The translations under genes were made by a program, and so were the position numbers. DNA of 64,000 nucleotides from Kistimonas asteriae (GTDB lineage: Bacteria; Pseudomonadota; Gammaproteobacteria; Pseudomonadales; Endozoicomonadaceae), in contig NZ_JAEVHF010000012.1 of assembly GCF_018263925.1 (NCBI RefSeq), positions 107,733 to 171,732 on the forward strand, in the 5' to 3' direction. Below the pieces are notes generated by a model, which saw only the letters and a list, made by a program, of their open reading frames with translations, did no database searches and was not told the DNA's origin. Shown here one piece after another: positions 1 to 7,629 of the stretch (positions are counted from its first letter, which is position 1; the number at the start of each line of letters is the position of its first letter).

Positions 1-2490
1 GCGGGTATGAACCAGTTCAAGGATGTGTTCCTGGGCCGGGAACAGCGTCCCTATAGCCGCGCCACCACGTCCCAGCGTTGTGTACGTGCGGGTGGTAAGC
101 ACAATGATCTGGAAAATGTCGGTTACACCGCCCGTCATCACACCTTCTTTGAAATGCTGGGTAACTTCAGCTTTGGTGATTATTTCAAGCGTGATGCCAT
201 CAAGTTCGCCTGGGAATTCCTGACTGTCGAGCTGGGTATCCCGGAAGAAAAGCTGTGGATCACCGTCTACAAGGACGATCAGGAAGCGGAAGATATCTGG
301 CTGAAAGAGATGAAGGTCAGCCCTGAACGCTTCTCTCGTCTGGGTGAAAAAGACAACTTCTGGTCCATGGGCGATACCGGTCCCTGTGGTCCGTGCAGTG
401 AGCTGTTTTATGACCATGGCCCGGATGTGGCCGGTGACCCGCCGGGTGGTCCGAATGATGATGGCGACCGCTACATCGAAATCTGGAACATGGTCTTCAT
501 GCAGTTCAACCGGACGGCGGATGGCGAAATGCACCCGCTGCCGAAGCCGTCCATTGATACCGGTATGGGGCTGGAGCGTATTGCCGCTGTAATGCAGGGC
601 GTGCACAGCAACTACGAGATTGACCTGTTTCAGACCCTGCTGGCTGAAGCCGGTCGTCTGCTCAATTGTCCGGATACCACGACGGCGTCACTGCGCGTGA
701 TTGCTGACCATATCCGTTCCTGCGCTTTCCTGGTGGCGGATGGCATCCTTCCGTCTAACGATGGTCGGGGTTATACCCTGCGTCGGATCATTCGCCGGGC
801 TTGCCGCCATGGTCATAAGCTGGGAGCCAGCGAGCCGTTTTTTGCCCAGCTGGTGCCAGCGCTGATCGACGCGATGGGTGAGGCTGCGAGTGTTGTGGCG
901 GAAAACAAGGATCACGTCATGCGTGTCCTGCGTAAGGAAGAAGAGCAGTTTGCCCGTACGCTGGACAAGGGGATGAAGATCCTTGAGGACGATCTGGCGG
1001 GCATGGAAGGCACAGAAATTCCCGGTAAAACCGTCTTCACCCTGTATGACACCTATGGTTTCCCGGTTGACCTGACCCACGATATTGCTCGTGAGCGTGG
1101 TCTGACGCTGGATATGGCCGGCTATGAAACCTGCATGGAAGAGCAGCGTAACCTGGCGCGTGCTTCCAGCCAGTTCGGAATGGATTATAACGATGTCCTG
1201 TCCATCGACGGTGTGACCGAGTTTACCGGTTATACCGCGCTGGAAGGGGAAGAAATCGTCAAGTCACTTTTCCGCGACGGCCAGCCGGTTGAGTCCATCG
1301 GTGCGGGTGAGAAAGCCGTTATTGTACTGGAGCGTACCCCATTTTACGCTGAGTCCGGCGGTCAGGCGGGTGATGTCGGCCTGCTGCGTACTGAAACTGG
1401 CACGTTCCGTGTGGATGATACCCGCAAGGAATCCGACAACCATCTGCATCACGGTGTGGTGGAAACCGGTGAGATTCGTGTGGGCGAGCGCCTCGGGGCG
1501 ATGGTTAATGCTGAAAAACGCATGGCGACAGCACGCAACCACTCTGCCACGCATTTGCTGCATGCTGCCCTGCGTGAAGTGCTGGGTGATCACGTTCAGC
1601 AGAAAGGCTCTCTGGTGAACAGTGAGCGTCTGCGTTTTGACTTCTCGCACTTTGAGCCGGTTTCAGCAGACCAGTTGCGCCAGATTGAGCGGATTGTTAA
1701 TGAGCAGGTTCGTTCCAACACGCCGGTGAAAACTGAACTGATGGATATGGATCAGGCGCGGGATGCTGGCGCCATGGCCCTGTTTGGTGAGAAATACGGT
1801 GATGAAGTGCGTGTTCTGAGCATGGGCACCAGCGGTTTCTCTGTCGAACTGTGTGGTGGTACCCATGTTGAGCGTACCGGTGATATTGGCAGCCTGGTGG
1901 TTGTGGCTGAAACCGGTATTGCTGCGGGCGTTCGGCGGATTGAAGCGCTGACCGGTGAAGCGGCGCAGGCCTGGTATGAGAACCAGGAACAGCGGATTCA
2001 GTCTGTGGCCAGCCTGGTCAAAGGCAGCCGTGACTCCGTGGTCGGCAAGGTACAGACGCTGGTGGACCGTAACCGCGAGCTGGAAAAAGAGATTCAGCGT
2101 CTGAAGCAGAAACTGGCGTCTGCAGCCGGTACTGACCTGGTGGCTGGTGCGATTGAGGTTGCCGGTATTCGTGTGCTGGCAACCCGTCTTGATGGCGTTG
2201 ATCCGAAGTCCCTGCGTGCTACGGTTGACCAGCTCAAGAATAAACTGGAGAGCGGTGTCGTGATGCTGGCGGCTGTCGATGGTGACAAAGTGGCTTTGGC
2301 GGCTGGTGTGACCAAGGAGCTGACGGACCGGGTGAAAGCCGGTGACCTGCTCAAGATGGTTGCAGCCCAGGTGGGCGGAAAGGGTGGCGGTCGTCCGGAT
2401 TTTGCCCAGGGTGGCGGTTCTGATGTGCAGGCGCTACCGGCGGCGCTGGAGTCTGTCAGCCGTTGGGTTGCTGAGAAACTGGCCAGCTGA
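1..2490 (+). CDS. alaS: Alanyl-tRNA synthetase, 5' end cut off by the window
   Basis: Charges tRNA-Ala with alanine in the cytoplasm and edits mischarged Ser/Gly. The frame is open from base 1, and the first visible residues match a point about 45 residues into E. coli AlaRS, so the true start lies upstream. The class II catalytic core comes first ([20 protein letters not shown] region). The editing domain follows, with the HSATH zinc motif near visible residue 513 and CGGTH near 617. Next come a coiled coil (about 680-705) and the C-terminal C-Ala domain with the glycine-rich [15 protein letters not shown] stretch. The 829 visible residues plus the missing start give a normal family length. 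alaS followed by lysC and csrA is the order known from Pseudomonas and relatives. Confidence 0.98.
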   Translation, partial: AGMNQFKDVFLGREQRPYSRATTSQRCVRAGGKHNDLENVGYTARHHTFFEMLGNFSFGDYFKRDAIKFAWEFLTVELGIPEEKLWITVYKDDQEAEDIWLKEMKVSPERFSRLGEKDNFWSMGDTGPCGPCSELFYDHGPDVAGDPPGGPNDDGDRYIEIWNMVFMQFNRTADGEMHPLPKPSIDTGMGLERIAAVMQGVHSNYEIDLFQTLLAEAGRLLNCPDTTTASLRVIADHIRSCAFLVADGILPSNDGRGYTLRRIIRRACRHGHKLGASEPFFAQLVPALIDAMGEAASVVAENKDHVMRVLRKEEEQFARTLDKGMKILEDDLAGMEGTEIPGKTVFTLYDTYGFPVDLTHDIARERGLTLDMAGYETCMEEQRNLARASSQFGMDYNDVLSIDGVTEFTGYTALEGEEIVKSLFRDGQPVESIGAGEKAVIVLERTPFYAESGGQAGDVGLLRTETGTFRVDDTRKESDNHLHHGVVETGEIRVGERLGAMVNAEKRMATARNHSATHLLHAALREVLGDHVQQKGSLVNSERLRFDFSHFEPVSADQLRQIERIVNEQVRSNTPVKTELMDMDQARDAGAMALFGEKYGDEVRVLSMGTSGFSVELCGGTHVERTGDIGSLVVVAETGIAAGVRRIEALTGEAAQAWYENQEQRIQSVASLVKGSRDSVVGKVQTLVDRNRELEKEIQRLKQKLASAAGTDLVAGAIEVAGIRVLATRLDGVDPKSLRATVDQLKNKLESGVVMLAAVDGDKVALAAGVTKELTDRVKAGDLLKMVAAQVGGKGGGRPDFAQGGGSDVQALPAALESVSRWVAEKLAS

Positions 2491-2542
2491 TCGGAATTGT
2501 TGACCCGTTCACAGGGTTGACTGAAACAGGGGCTGTTTCGAC

Positions 2543-2571
2543 CCGTGGGGGATGTGGTACATTCCCCACGG
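2543..2571 (+). promoter_or_regulatory. Hairpin in the alaS-lysC spacer
   Basis: CCGTGGGG and CCCCACGG can form a perfect 8-bp stem around a 13-nt loop, 25 bases before the lysC start. No T-run follows, so it is not a classical intrinsic terminator. It could be a leader or mRNA-stability structure. Its function is unknown. Confidence 0.35.
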
Positions 2572-2595
2572 CTAATAAATAAAAGTACTTACGAT

Positions 2596-3828
2596 ATGGC
2601 GTTGTTAGTTCAGAAGTTCGGTGGCACGTCGGTCGGCACAGTCGAGCGAATTGAGGCCATCGCGGAAAAAGTACAGCGATTCAGAGAGCAGGGGCACGAT
2701 ATTGTTGTCGTGTTATCCGCCATGTCTGGCGAAACCAATCGCCTCGTAGATCTTGCCTATCAGATGCATGATGCGCCAACTCCCAGGGAGCTGGATGTCA
2801 TCCTTTCCACCGGGGAGCAGGTCACCATTGCGCTCCTGTCCATGGCGCTGAACCGGCGCAACTGTCCGGCCAAGTCCTATACCGGCTGGCAGGTGCCTAT
2901 CAAAACGGACAGCCAGCATAACAAAGCCCGTATAGAAAGCATTGATACTGATGGGGTTCGTGAGGATCTTGATGCAGGGCGTGTGGTGGTGGTGGCCGGG
3001 TTCCAGGGCGTAGACAGTGCAGGCAATATCACGACTTTGGGCCGTGGCGGCTCTGATACCACGGCGGTGGCGCTCGCGGCGGCCCTTGAGGCGGACGAGT
3101 GTCAGATCTATACCGATGTCGACGGTGTCTATACTACTGACCCTCGTGTTGTTGAAGGCGCGCGGCGTCTGGATAAAATTACCTTTGAAGAGATGCTGGA
3201 AATGGCCAGCCTCGGCTCAAAGGTTCTGCAGATTCGCGCGGTGGAGTTTGCCGGTAAGTACAATGTGACCCTGCGGGTGCTCCACAGTTTTGAGGACGGC
3301 CCCGGGACGCTGATTACACTGGAGGAGCAGGACGAGATGGAGCAGCCCGTTGTATCCGGAATTGCCTTTAATCGGGATGAAGCCAAGCTGACAATCAAGG
3401 GGGTGCCTGATATCCCCGGCGTTGCCTCCCGGATTCTGGGTCCGATCAGCAAAGCCAATGTCGAAGTCGACATGATTGTACAGAACGTGGCCGATGATAA
3501 ATCCACAGATTTCACGTTCACCGTACACCGTAATGATTTCCAGAAAGCATTGGCCGTGGTGGGTAATACGTCGGATGAGCTGGGTGCCCGTGAGTTTGAC
3601 GGTGACAACCGGATTGCCAAGGTATCCATCGTCGGTGTCGGCATGCGGTCCCATGCCGGTGTGGCGACGCGGATGTTTGAGGCGCTGGCCGCTGAAGGTA
3701 TCAATATCCAGATTATCTCAACATCAGAGATCAAGGTATCGGTCGTGATTGCGGAGAAGTATCTCGAGTTGGCAGTCAGGGCATTGCATTCGGCGTTTGA
3801 GCTGGATCAGGAACCCACGGCGGAATAA
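2596..3828 (+). CDS. lysC: Aspartate kinase
   Basis: Phosphorylates aspartate, the first step toward lysine, threonine, methionine and diaminopimelate. The 410-residue protein begins MALLVQKFGGTSVG, with the kinase motif KFGGTS at residues 7-12. The amino-acid kinase domain runs to about residue 250. Two C-terminal ACT regulatory domains follow (about 265-410), with a family-typical allosteric stretch (GVPDIPGVASRI). Length and order match the single aspartokinase of Pseudomonas-type bacteria. I chose the ATG at 2596 because homologues begin there; an in-frame upstream extension to 2545 lacks similarity. No good Shine-Dalgarno sequence precedes the start (AATAAAAGTACTTACG), so translation may be weak or structured. 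Feedback inhibition by lysine/threonine is expected from the family. Confidence 0.96.
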   Translation: MALLVQKFGGTSVGTVERIEAIAEKVQRFREQGHDIVVVLSAMSGETNRLVDLAYQMHDAPTPRELDVILSTGEQVTIALLSMALNRRNCPAKSYTGWQVPIKTDSQHNKARIESIDTDGVREDLDAGRVVVVAGFQGVDSAGNITTLGRGGSDTTAVALAAALEADECQIYTDVDGVYTTDPRVVEGARRLDKITFEEMLEMASLGSKVLQIRAVEFAGKYNVTLRVLHSFEDGPGTLITLEEQDEMEQPVVSGIAFNRDEAKLTIKGVPDIPGVASRILGPISKANVEVDMIVQNVADDKSTDFTFTVHRNDFQKALAVVGNTSDELGAREFDGDNRIAKVSIVGVGMRSHAGVATRMFEALAAEGINIQIISTSEIKVSVVIAEKYLELAVRALHSAFELDQEPTAE

Positions 3829-4374
3829 TGCGTCGCGGCGTTTTTCGTCCCGTACAAATACTCATGGAAATAGCGGTTGTTGATATTAGACTGTCGCTGT
3901 ACATAGTTTGATCTATAGCGGAAATGGGTAAGACCGCATGTCTGATCGTGGCGGTCTGCCTGGTGTGTTAGGGATTGGTGCGGCTTGGTCTGATAGTGTT
4001 CTACAGTGGTTTCCTCGCTGTTGCGCATGAATGTATGTCAGGCTTTGCGTCAACGAATAACGATAGTGAGCTATGATGGTGCGGACCGGATAGTCGCACA
4101 GGGAGATTGCCAGATACATGCGCGGATTTTCTCGCGCGGTGCTCCCGAAGGTTAGCGGAGTGCTTGAAGAATAGGGAATATGCGGGAATCTGTTGCCAAA
4201 CTTCAGACCTGTATTAATCTTATTGCTTCGGTGATATAGCACTGACCGATTCATGGGGGTCCTGCAGAGGGCTGCTGAATCAGTAAAGTGGTATGCGCTG
4301 ATTAATTCTACAAGCACAAACTGGCAGATGAATAGACGATCATTGTTTGTTGGTTTTGAGACAAGGAGATTGTA
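3829..4374. other. 546-bp lysC-csrA intergenic region
   Basis: No convincing gene is present; the frames open here on the minus strand run through csrA and lack support. Two GC-rich inverted repeats stand out, one near 4077-4102 (GTGCGGAC...GTCGCAC) and one near 4119-4136 (GCGCG...CGCGC), so a structured csrA leader is plausible. The csrA promoter or promoters should lie here, but I cannot assign -35 and -10 boxes with confidence. Confidence 0.4.
4361..4370 (+). promoter_or_regulatory. csrA ribosome-binding site overlapping a CsrA-like motif
   Basis: ACAAGGAGAT lies 5 bases before the csrA ATG. AAGGAG is the Shine-Dalgarno sequence, and ACAAGGA matches the conserved core of the CsrA RNA-binding consensus (ACARGGA). 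This fits translational autoregulation, which is known for csrA in E. coli. The overlap is seen; the regulation is inference. Confidence 0.5.
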
Positions 4375-4623
4375 ATGCTGATTCTGACACGCCGTGTTGG
4401 TGAGACCCTGATGGTAGGTGATGATGTCACGGTGACCGTTCTTGGGGTGAAGGGTAACCAGGTGCGGATCGGCGTCAATGCACCGAAGGAAGTGGCAGTC
4501 CACCGTGAAGAAATCTATCAGCGTATCCAGAAAGAAAAGGAAGATAAGGACGGCCATCATTCGGGCAACCGCCAAACCTGGGTTCATGAAGTTGCAGAAG
4601 AGGAAGGCGAAGAACAGTTCTGA
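4375..4623 (+). CDS. csrA: Carbon storage regulator CsrA/RsmA, with a long C-terminal tail
   Basis: RNA-binding post-transcriptional regulator of biofilm, motility, virulence and central carbon metabolism. It forms dimers that bind GGA motifs in mRNA leaders. The first 55 residues are canonical: [16 protein letters not shown] at the start with Arg6/Arg7, and the second RNA-contact surface with [10 protein letters not shown] (Arg44 equivalent present). The protein is 82 residues, whereas most gammaproteobacterial CsrA proteins have about 60. The extra acidic tail (about 60-82, rich in Glu and His) is not part of the known fold. The Shine-Dalgarno sequence is strong. csrA sits between lysC and tRNA-Ser as in other gammaproteobacteria. 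Several ribosome-binding sites in this window carry CsrA-like motifs. Confidence 0.96.
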   Translation: MLILTRRVGETLMVGDDVTVTVLGVKGNQVRIGVNAPKEVAVHREEIYQRIQKEKEDKDGHHSGNRQTWVHEVAEEEGEEQF

Positions 4624-4665
4624 TCCGTGGTTTTAAAGTCGAAGTGTTCAGTCTGAAAAAACGCT

Positions 4666-4695
4666 TTGCAAACGTCGGGAATCTGGTAATATAGC
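4666..4695 (+). promoter_or_regulatory. Putative sigma70 promoter of the tRNA-Ser/Arg cluster
   Basis: A -35-like TTGCAA (4666-4671) is followed after 18 bases by TATAGC (4690-4695) and then a GC-rich stretch (GCTCG), 12 bases before the mature tRNA. The GC-rich discriminator is typical of stringently controlled stable-RNA promoters. Both boxes deviate from consensus. Confidence 0.5.
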
Positions 4696-4707
4696 GCTCG
4701 ATTCCGA

Positions 4708-4798
4708 GGTGAGGTGGCCGAGTGGCTGAAGGCGCTCCCCTGCTAAGGGAGTATACGTTAATCGCGTATCGAGGGTTCGAATCCCTCCCTCACCGCCA
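4708..4798 (+). tRNA. tRNA-Ser(GCU), copy 1
   Basis: A 91-nt class II tRNA with acceptor stem GGTGAGG/CCTCACC, discriminator G and encoded CCA. The anticodon loop CTGCTAA gives anticodon GCT. It has a long variable arm and T-arm GAGGGTTCGAATCCCTC. It reads AGC/AGU codons. The place after csrA matches serV in E. coli. Confidence 0.97.
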
Positions 4799-4864
4799 GG
4801 ACATCAAACGTTCAAAGACGACGTGAAAGAGTTCTTGATTTTCTCTTCTTAAGTCTTATTCTAG

Positions 4865-4941
4865 GCGTCCGTAGCTCAGCTGGATAGAGTACCTGGCTAC
4901 GAACCAGGCGGTCGGAGGTTCGAATCCTCCCGGACGCGCCA
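4865..4941 (+). tRNA. tRNA-Arg(ACG)
   Basis: A 77-nt tRNA with acceptor GCGTCCG/CGGACGC, anticodon stem CCTGG/CCAGG with loop CTACGAA (anticodon ACG, expected to be edited to ICG by TadA) and encoded CCA. It reads CGU/CGC/CGA. E. coli has tRNA-Arg(ACG) genes at the equivalent place (argVYZQ), but only one copy is present here. Confidence 0.97.
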
Positions 4942-4945
4942 TTTT

Positions 4946-4968
4946 AACCCGCCACGTTGCGGGTTTTT
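4946..4968 (+). terminator. Intrinsic terminator after tRNA-Arg
   Basis: AACCCGC / GCGGGTT form a 7-bp stem around a 6-nt loop, with the run of T extending to 4968. It lies between tRNA-Arg and the second tRNA-Ser, which begins only 13 bases after the T-run. Confidence 0.7.
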
Positions 4969-4981
4969 AATGAAAACCTAC

Positions 4982-5072
4982 GGTGAGATGGCCGAGTGGC
5001 TGAAGGCGCTCCCCTGCTAAGGGAGTATACGTTAATCGCGTATCGAGGGTTCGAATCCCTCTCTCACCGCCA
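4982..5072 (+). tRNA. tRNA-Ser(GCU), copy 2
   Basis: Nearly identical to the copy at 4708. Acceptor pair 7-66 is A-T here (GGTGAGA/TCTCACC) and G-C in copy 1, so the two differences compensate each other. Anticodon GCT and encoded CCA are intact. It lies behind a terminator-like hairpin with almost no room for its own promoter, so its expression may depend on read-through. Confidence 0.97.
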
Positions 5073-5078
5073 TAAATA

Positions 5079-5111
5079 AAAAGCCCCGCATTTAATGCGG
5101 GGCTTTTTTTA
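5079..5111 (+). terminator. Intrinsic terminator of the tRNA cluster
   Basis: Perfect stem AAGCCCCGCA / TGCGGGGCTT with loop TTTAA and seven T, preceded by an A-run. It ends the tRNA transcript. Confidence 0.9.
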
Positions 5112-5239
5112 TGTCTGCGAATAAATAGGGTTTATTGATTTCTATATCCGTCTGGTTTGATTCAGGTAAATAAACGATTAATGTCTTTCCTGTACAACGC
5201 TGTTTAATTAAACGGTTGGTGTTGTGGCTGGAGAATCTT

Positions 5240-5827
5240 ATGAGTGAACATTTATTGCTTTATGCGTCACATGACGGGCAGACGAAAAAGATTGCACAAG
5301 CCATAGCGGCTGAGTTAAACCAGCAGGGCTTGATGGTGCAATGTCAATCGATCAGTGGGGATGCAGTCGTTAACCTGAATCATTATGCCTCTGTGCTCAT
5401 AGGTTCTCCGATACGGTACGGGCATCACTTGCCGGACGTGTTTGATTTTATCCGATTGCATAACTCGTTCTTGAATACGCACGCATCCGGTTTTTTCAGT
5501 GTGAATTTAACCGCACGAAAACCGGAGAAAAACCGACCCGAAACGAATCCCTATGTGCAGAAATTTCTGTCAAAGATAACCTGGAAGCCTGGGTTTACCG
5601 GTGTTATGGCTGGATCACTGTTATATAGCCGCTATCGCTGGTTTGACCGGGTGATGATTCAGTTCATCATGAAGATGACGGGCGGTAATACGGATGCCAG
5701 TAAAGATATTGAATACACGGATTGGGCAGTGGTACGGCAGTTTGCGCAAGATTATGCGCAGTACCTGAAGTCAAACACAATCTGCTGTAAACGTAGTGAG
5801 GCTTGCAGCAAGCCTGTCGATGCCTGA
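5240..5827 (+). CDS. hemG: Menaquinone-dependent protoporphyrinogen IX dehydrogenase
   Basis: Flavodoxin-like, membrane-associated enzyme that oxidises protoporphyrinogen IX to protoporphyrin IX in heme synthesis, passing electrons to quinone. Matches to E. coli HemG run through the protein: DGQTKKIA (FMN phosphate loop), GSPIRYGHH, SVNLTARKPEKNRP, SRYRWFDRVMIQFIMKMTGG and YTDW. I chose the ATG at 5240, which has GGAG 6 bases upstream and gives the family N-terminus MSEHLLLYASHDG; an upstream in-frame start at 5216 adds eight unrelated residues. The last 15 or so residues have no HemG counterpart and are encoded within a 12-bp inverted repeat, as if a palindromic element replaced the original 3' end. 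Confidence 0.93.
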   Translation: MSEHLLLYASHDGQTKKIAQAIAAELNQQGLMVQCQSISGDAVVNLNHYASVLIGSPIRYGHHLPDVFDFIRLHNSFLNTHASGFFSVNLTARKPEKNRPETNPYVQKFLSKITWKPGFTGVMAGSLLYSRYRWFDRVMIQFIMKMTGGNTDASKDIEYTDWAVVRQFAQDYAQYLKSNTICCKRSEACSKPVDA

Positions 5828-5845
5828 CAGGGGCAGGCTTGCTGC
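5805..5845. repeat. 12-bp palindrome at the 3' end of hemG
   Basis: GCAGCAAGCCTG (5805-5816) and CAGGCTTGCTGC (5834-5845) form a perfect 12-bp stem with a 17-nt loop that contains a further CCTG/CAGG arm. It overlaps the hemG stop codon and has no T-run. It may act as a factor-independent 3' boundary or be a REP-like element. Confidence 0.6.
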
Positions 5846-5862
5846 ATCGTAACGATAAAATG

Positions 5863-5982
5863 CTATTGTCTGTGCTTTAAGGTTTTCTGGTAGTGGTGTG
5901 TGTCGAGTGCGAGAGGGGTAAGCAGGACAGCGCCGTAAGCTACAGGAAGCAGCAGCGACACCGCGAGTATAAACAGATCCAT
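5863..5982 (-). CDS. 39-residue single-span membrane protein
   Basis: I do not recognise this small gene. The product starts MDLFILAVSLLLPVAYGAVL: a short N-terminus, about 22 hydrophobic residues with a Pro/Gly kink, then a polar basic tail ending HYQKTLKHRQ. The start at 5982 is backed by a perfect GGAGGT 6 bases upstream, which is the main reason to believe the gene. An in-frame extension to 6141 passes into the oppositely oriented peptidase gene and is not supported. It is divergent from the M23 peptidase and convergent with hemG. It looks like one of the small inner-membrane proteins that bind and tune larger membrane complexes, but no partner is evident. Confidence 0.6.
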   Translation of the reverse strand: MDLFILAVSLLLPVAYGAVLLTPLALDTHHYQKTLKHRQ

Positions 5983-6043
5983 GTTGATACCTCCGTCTGG
6001 TGGTGTTAAACCAGTTTTCTTACTATAGGGGTAATGCTGGTTA

Positions 6044-6901
6044 ATGTCATGTCCGGGGGTGTGTGTGACGATTCTGAAAAAATGCTTGTTTGCTGCCGCT
6101 ATTCTATTGCAGGCTTTGATGGCTTCAGCGGAAGGCGACAAACCGCTGACACAGGGCGCCTTGTACAGAGGCGCTGTGCAGCCGGGTTCCGACGTGTATT
6201 ACAGGGATAAAAAAGTACCCGTCACCGCTGCAGGGCACTTTGTGCTGGGATTTGGGCGTGATGCGGAATTGGAACAGACATATACCGTGGTTGCGCCCGA
6301 TGGAAAAAAGACGCAGACAACATTAACGCTTGAGGCGAGAGAATACCCGGTTCAGCGAATTGAAGGGGTGGCGAAAAAATATATGGCGCCATCCGAAGCG
6401 CATTTAAAGCGTGTCCGGCATGAAAACAGTCTGGTAAAAAAAGCCCGTGAAGTGGACTCTGATTTTCGTGCATTTCTGGACGGATTCATCTGGCCTCTGG
6501 TAGGGCCGGTTACCGGTGTGTACGGCAGTCAGCGTGTGTTTAATGGGGAGCCTCGTCGTCCCCATTTTGGTGTTGATGTGGCCGCGCCAACCGGTACGCC
6601 GGTCAAAGCACCGGCTGATGGCCGTGTCGTACTGTACCATCCGGATATGTATTTTTCTGGTGGTACGATGATCATTGATCATGGTTATGGGGTCACCAGT
6701 TCGTTCCTGCATCTGAGTAAGTCCCTGGTGAAGGAAGGGGATTTTGTCCATCAGGGGCAGCCCGTGGCAGAGGTGGGGGCAACCGGCCGGGTCACCGGCG
6801 CACATCTTGACTGGCGCTTGAATTGGTACCATGTTCGGCTGGATCCACAACTGGTCGTGCCGCCCATGGAGAAAGTCCAGAGCGCGCCGGCGGCCAAGTG
6901 A
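6044..6901 (+). CDS. Secreted M23-family metallopeptidase (LytM domain)
   Basis: Probable periplasmic peptidoglycan endopeptidase or a regulator of one. A signal peptide is seen ([18 protein letters not shown], cleavage after residue 29), then a beta-rich N-terminal region and the LytM domain (about 155-275). Zinc-site motifs are HFGVD (His174, Asp178), SSFLHLS with His223, and HLD at 254-256. In most M23 enzymes the last motif is HxH; here the second His, normally a zinc ligand, is Asp256. Activity is therefore uncertain, though related subfamilies with a substitution here exist. The start is ambiguous: ATG 6044, or GTG 6065 with GGGGG just upstream, which gives a cleaner signal peptide. msrA follows 22 bases downstream and may be co-transcribed. 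Confidence 0.85.
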   Translation: MSCPGVCVTILKKCLFAAAILLQALMASAEGDKPLTQGALYRGAVQPGSDVYYRDKKVPVTAAGHFVLGFGRDAELEQTYTVVAPDGKKTQTTLTLEAREYPVQRIEGVAKKYMAPSEAHLKRVRHENSLVKKAREVDSDFRAFLDGFIWPLVGPVTGVYGSQRVFNGEPRRPHFGVDVAAPTGTPVKAPADGRVVLYHPDMYFSGGTMIIDHGYGVTSSFLHLSKSLVKEGDFVHQGQPVAEVGATGRVTGAHLDWRLNWYHVRLDPQLVVPPMEKVQSAPAAK

Positions 6902-6923
6902 TGTGATCAATGGAGGTGTGATA

Positions 6924-7562
6924 ATGGCGGGTATCACTGTGCTGGTGTCCAGAGATGAGGCGTTGTCCGGGCGCGATATGCCTTTGACGGTCAGTGAAAA
7001 GCATTGGGTCAATGGTCATGCCATGATGCCTCCCTGGCCGGATAGGTGTGATATTGCCGTATTTGGTATGGGGTGCTTTTGGGGAGCGGAACGACTGTTT
7101 TGGATGCAACCCGGTGTCTATGTCACGATGGTCGGATATAGCGGTGGTTTTACCCCGAATCCTACCTATGAAGAAGTCTGCACCGGTTTTACCGGACATG
7201 CTGAAGTGGTACGTGTCATTTTTGATCCTGAGCAAATCAGCTATGAGCAATTGCTGACCGTGTTCTGGGAAAATCATGATCCCACCCAGGCGATGCGGCA
7301 GGGAAATGATGTAGGAACCCAGTATCGTTCTGCGATCTATACCACCGGCTCAGAACAGCAAGGTAAGGCTGAGCAGTCTCTGCGGGCGTATCAGCAAGTA
7401 TTGAATGGTTCGGGTAATAATGAGATTGAGACAGAAATCCTGACTGTCGGCGATCTTTATTACGCAGAGGATTATCACCAGCAATATCTTGCCAAGAATC
7501 CTGGTGGTTATTGTGGGCTGGGAGGGCTGGGCGTTTGTTACCCCGGAAATACAAATCGGTAG
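6924..7562 (+). CDS. msrA: Peptide methionine (S)-S-oxide reductase
   Basis: Repairs oxidised methionine in proteins, using thioredoxin as reductant. The 212-residue protein has the same length as E. coli MsrA and aligns throughout. Catalytic Cys51 lies in GCFWG; the resolving cysteines are Cys197 and Cys205 in the C-terminal [16 protein letters not shown] and the HAE/EVV substrate-pocket motifs are present. The ATG at 6924 has GGAGGTG 5 bases upstream. The frame is also open upstream of it but runs into the end of the M23 gene. A shared hairpin terminator separates it from convergent mnmC. Confidence 0.97.
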   Translation: MAGITVLVSRDEALSGRDMPLTVSEKHWVNGHAMMPPWPDRCDIAVFGMGCFWGAERLFWMQPGVYVTMVGYSGGFTPNPTYEEVCTGFTGHAEVVRVIFDPEQISYEQLLTVFWENHDPTQAMRQGNDVGTQYRSAIYTTGSEQQGKAEQSLRAYQQVLNGSGNNEIETEILTVGDLYYAEDYHQQYLAKNPGGYCGLGGLGVCYPGNTNR

Positions 7563-7575
7563 TGTACGAATGCAT

Positions 7576-7601
7576 ATAAGCCGACCACAAGGTCGGCTTA
7601 T
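7576..7601. terminator. Bidirectional terminator between msrA and mnmC
   Basis: Perfect 11-bp stem ATAAGCCGACC / GGTCGGCTTAT with loop ACAA between convergent genes. The T-tract is short, so strength is uncertain. Confidence 0.6.
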
Positions 7602-7629
7602 TGGTTTTATGGCAGATACATTTCTGTCA

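Noticed and set aside
3913..4587. Open frame of 224 codons on the minus strand across csrA
   Set aside because: It runs antisense through csrA, has no good ribosome-binding site and no recognisable domain.
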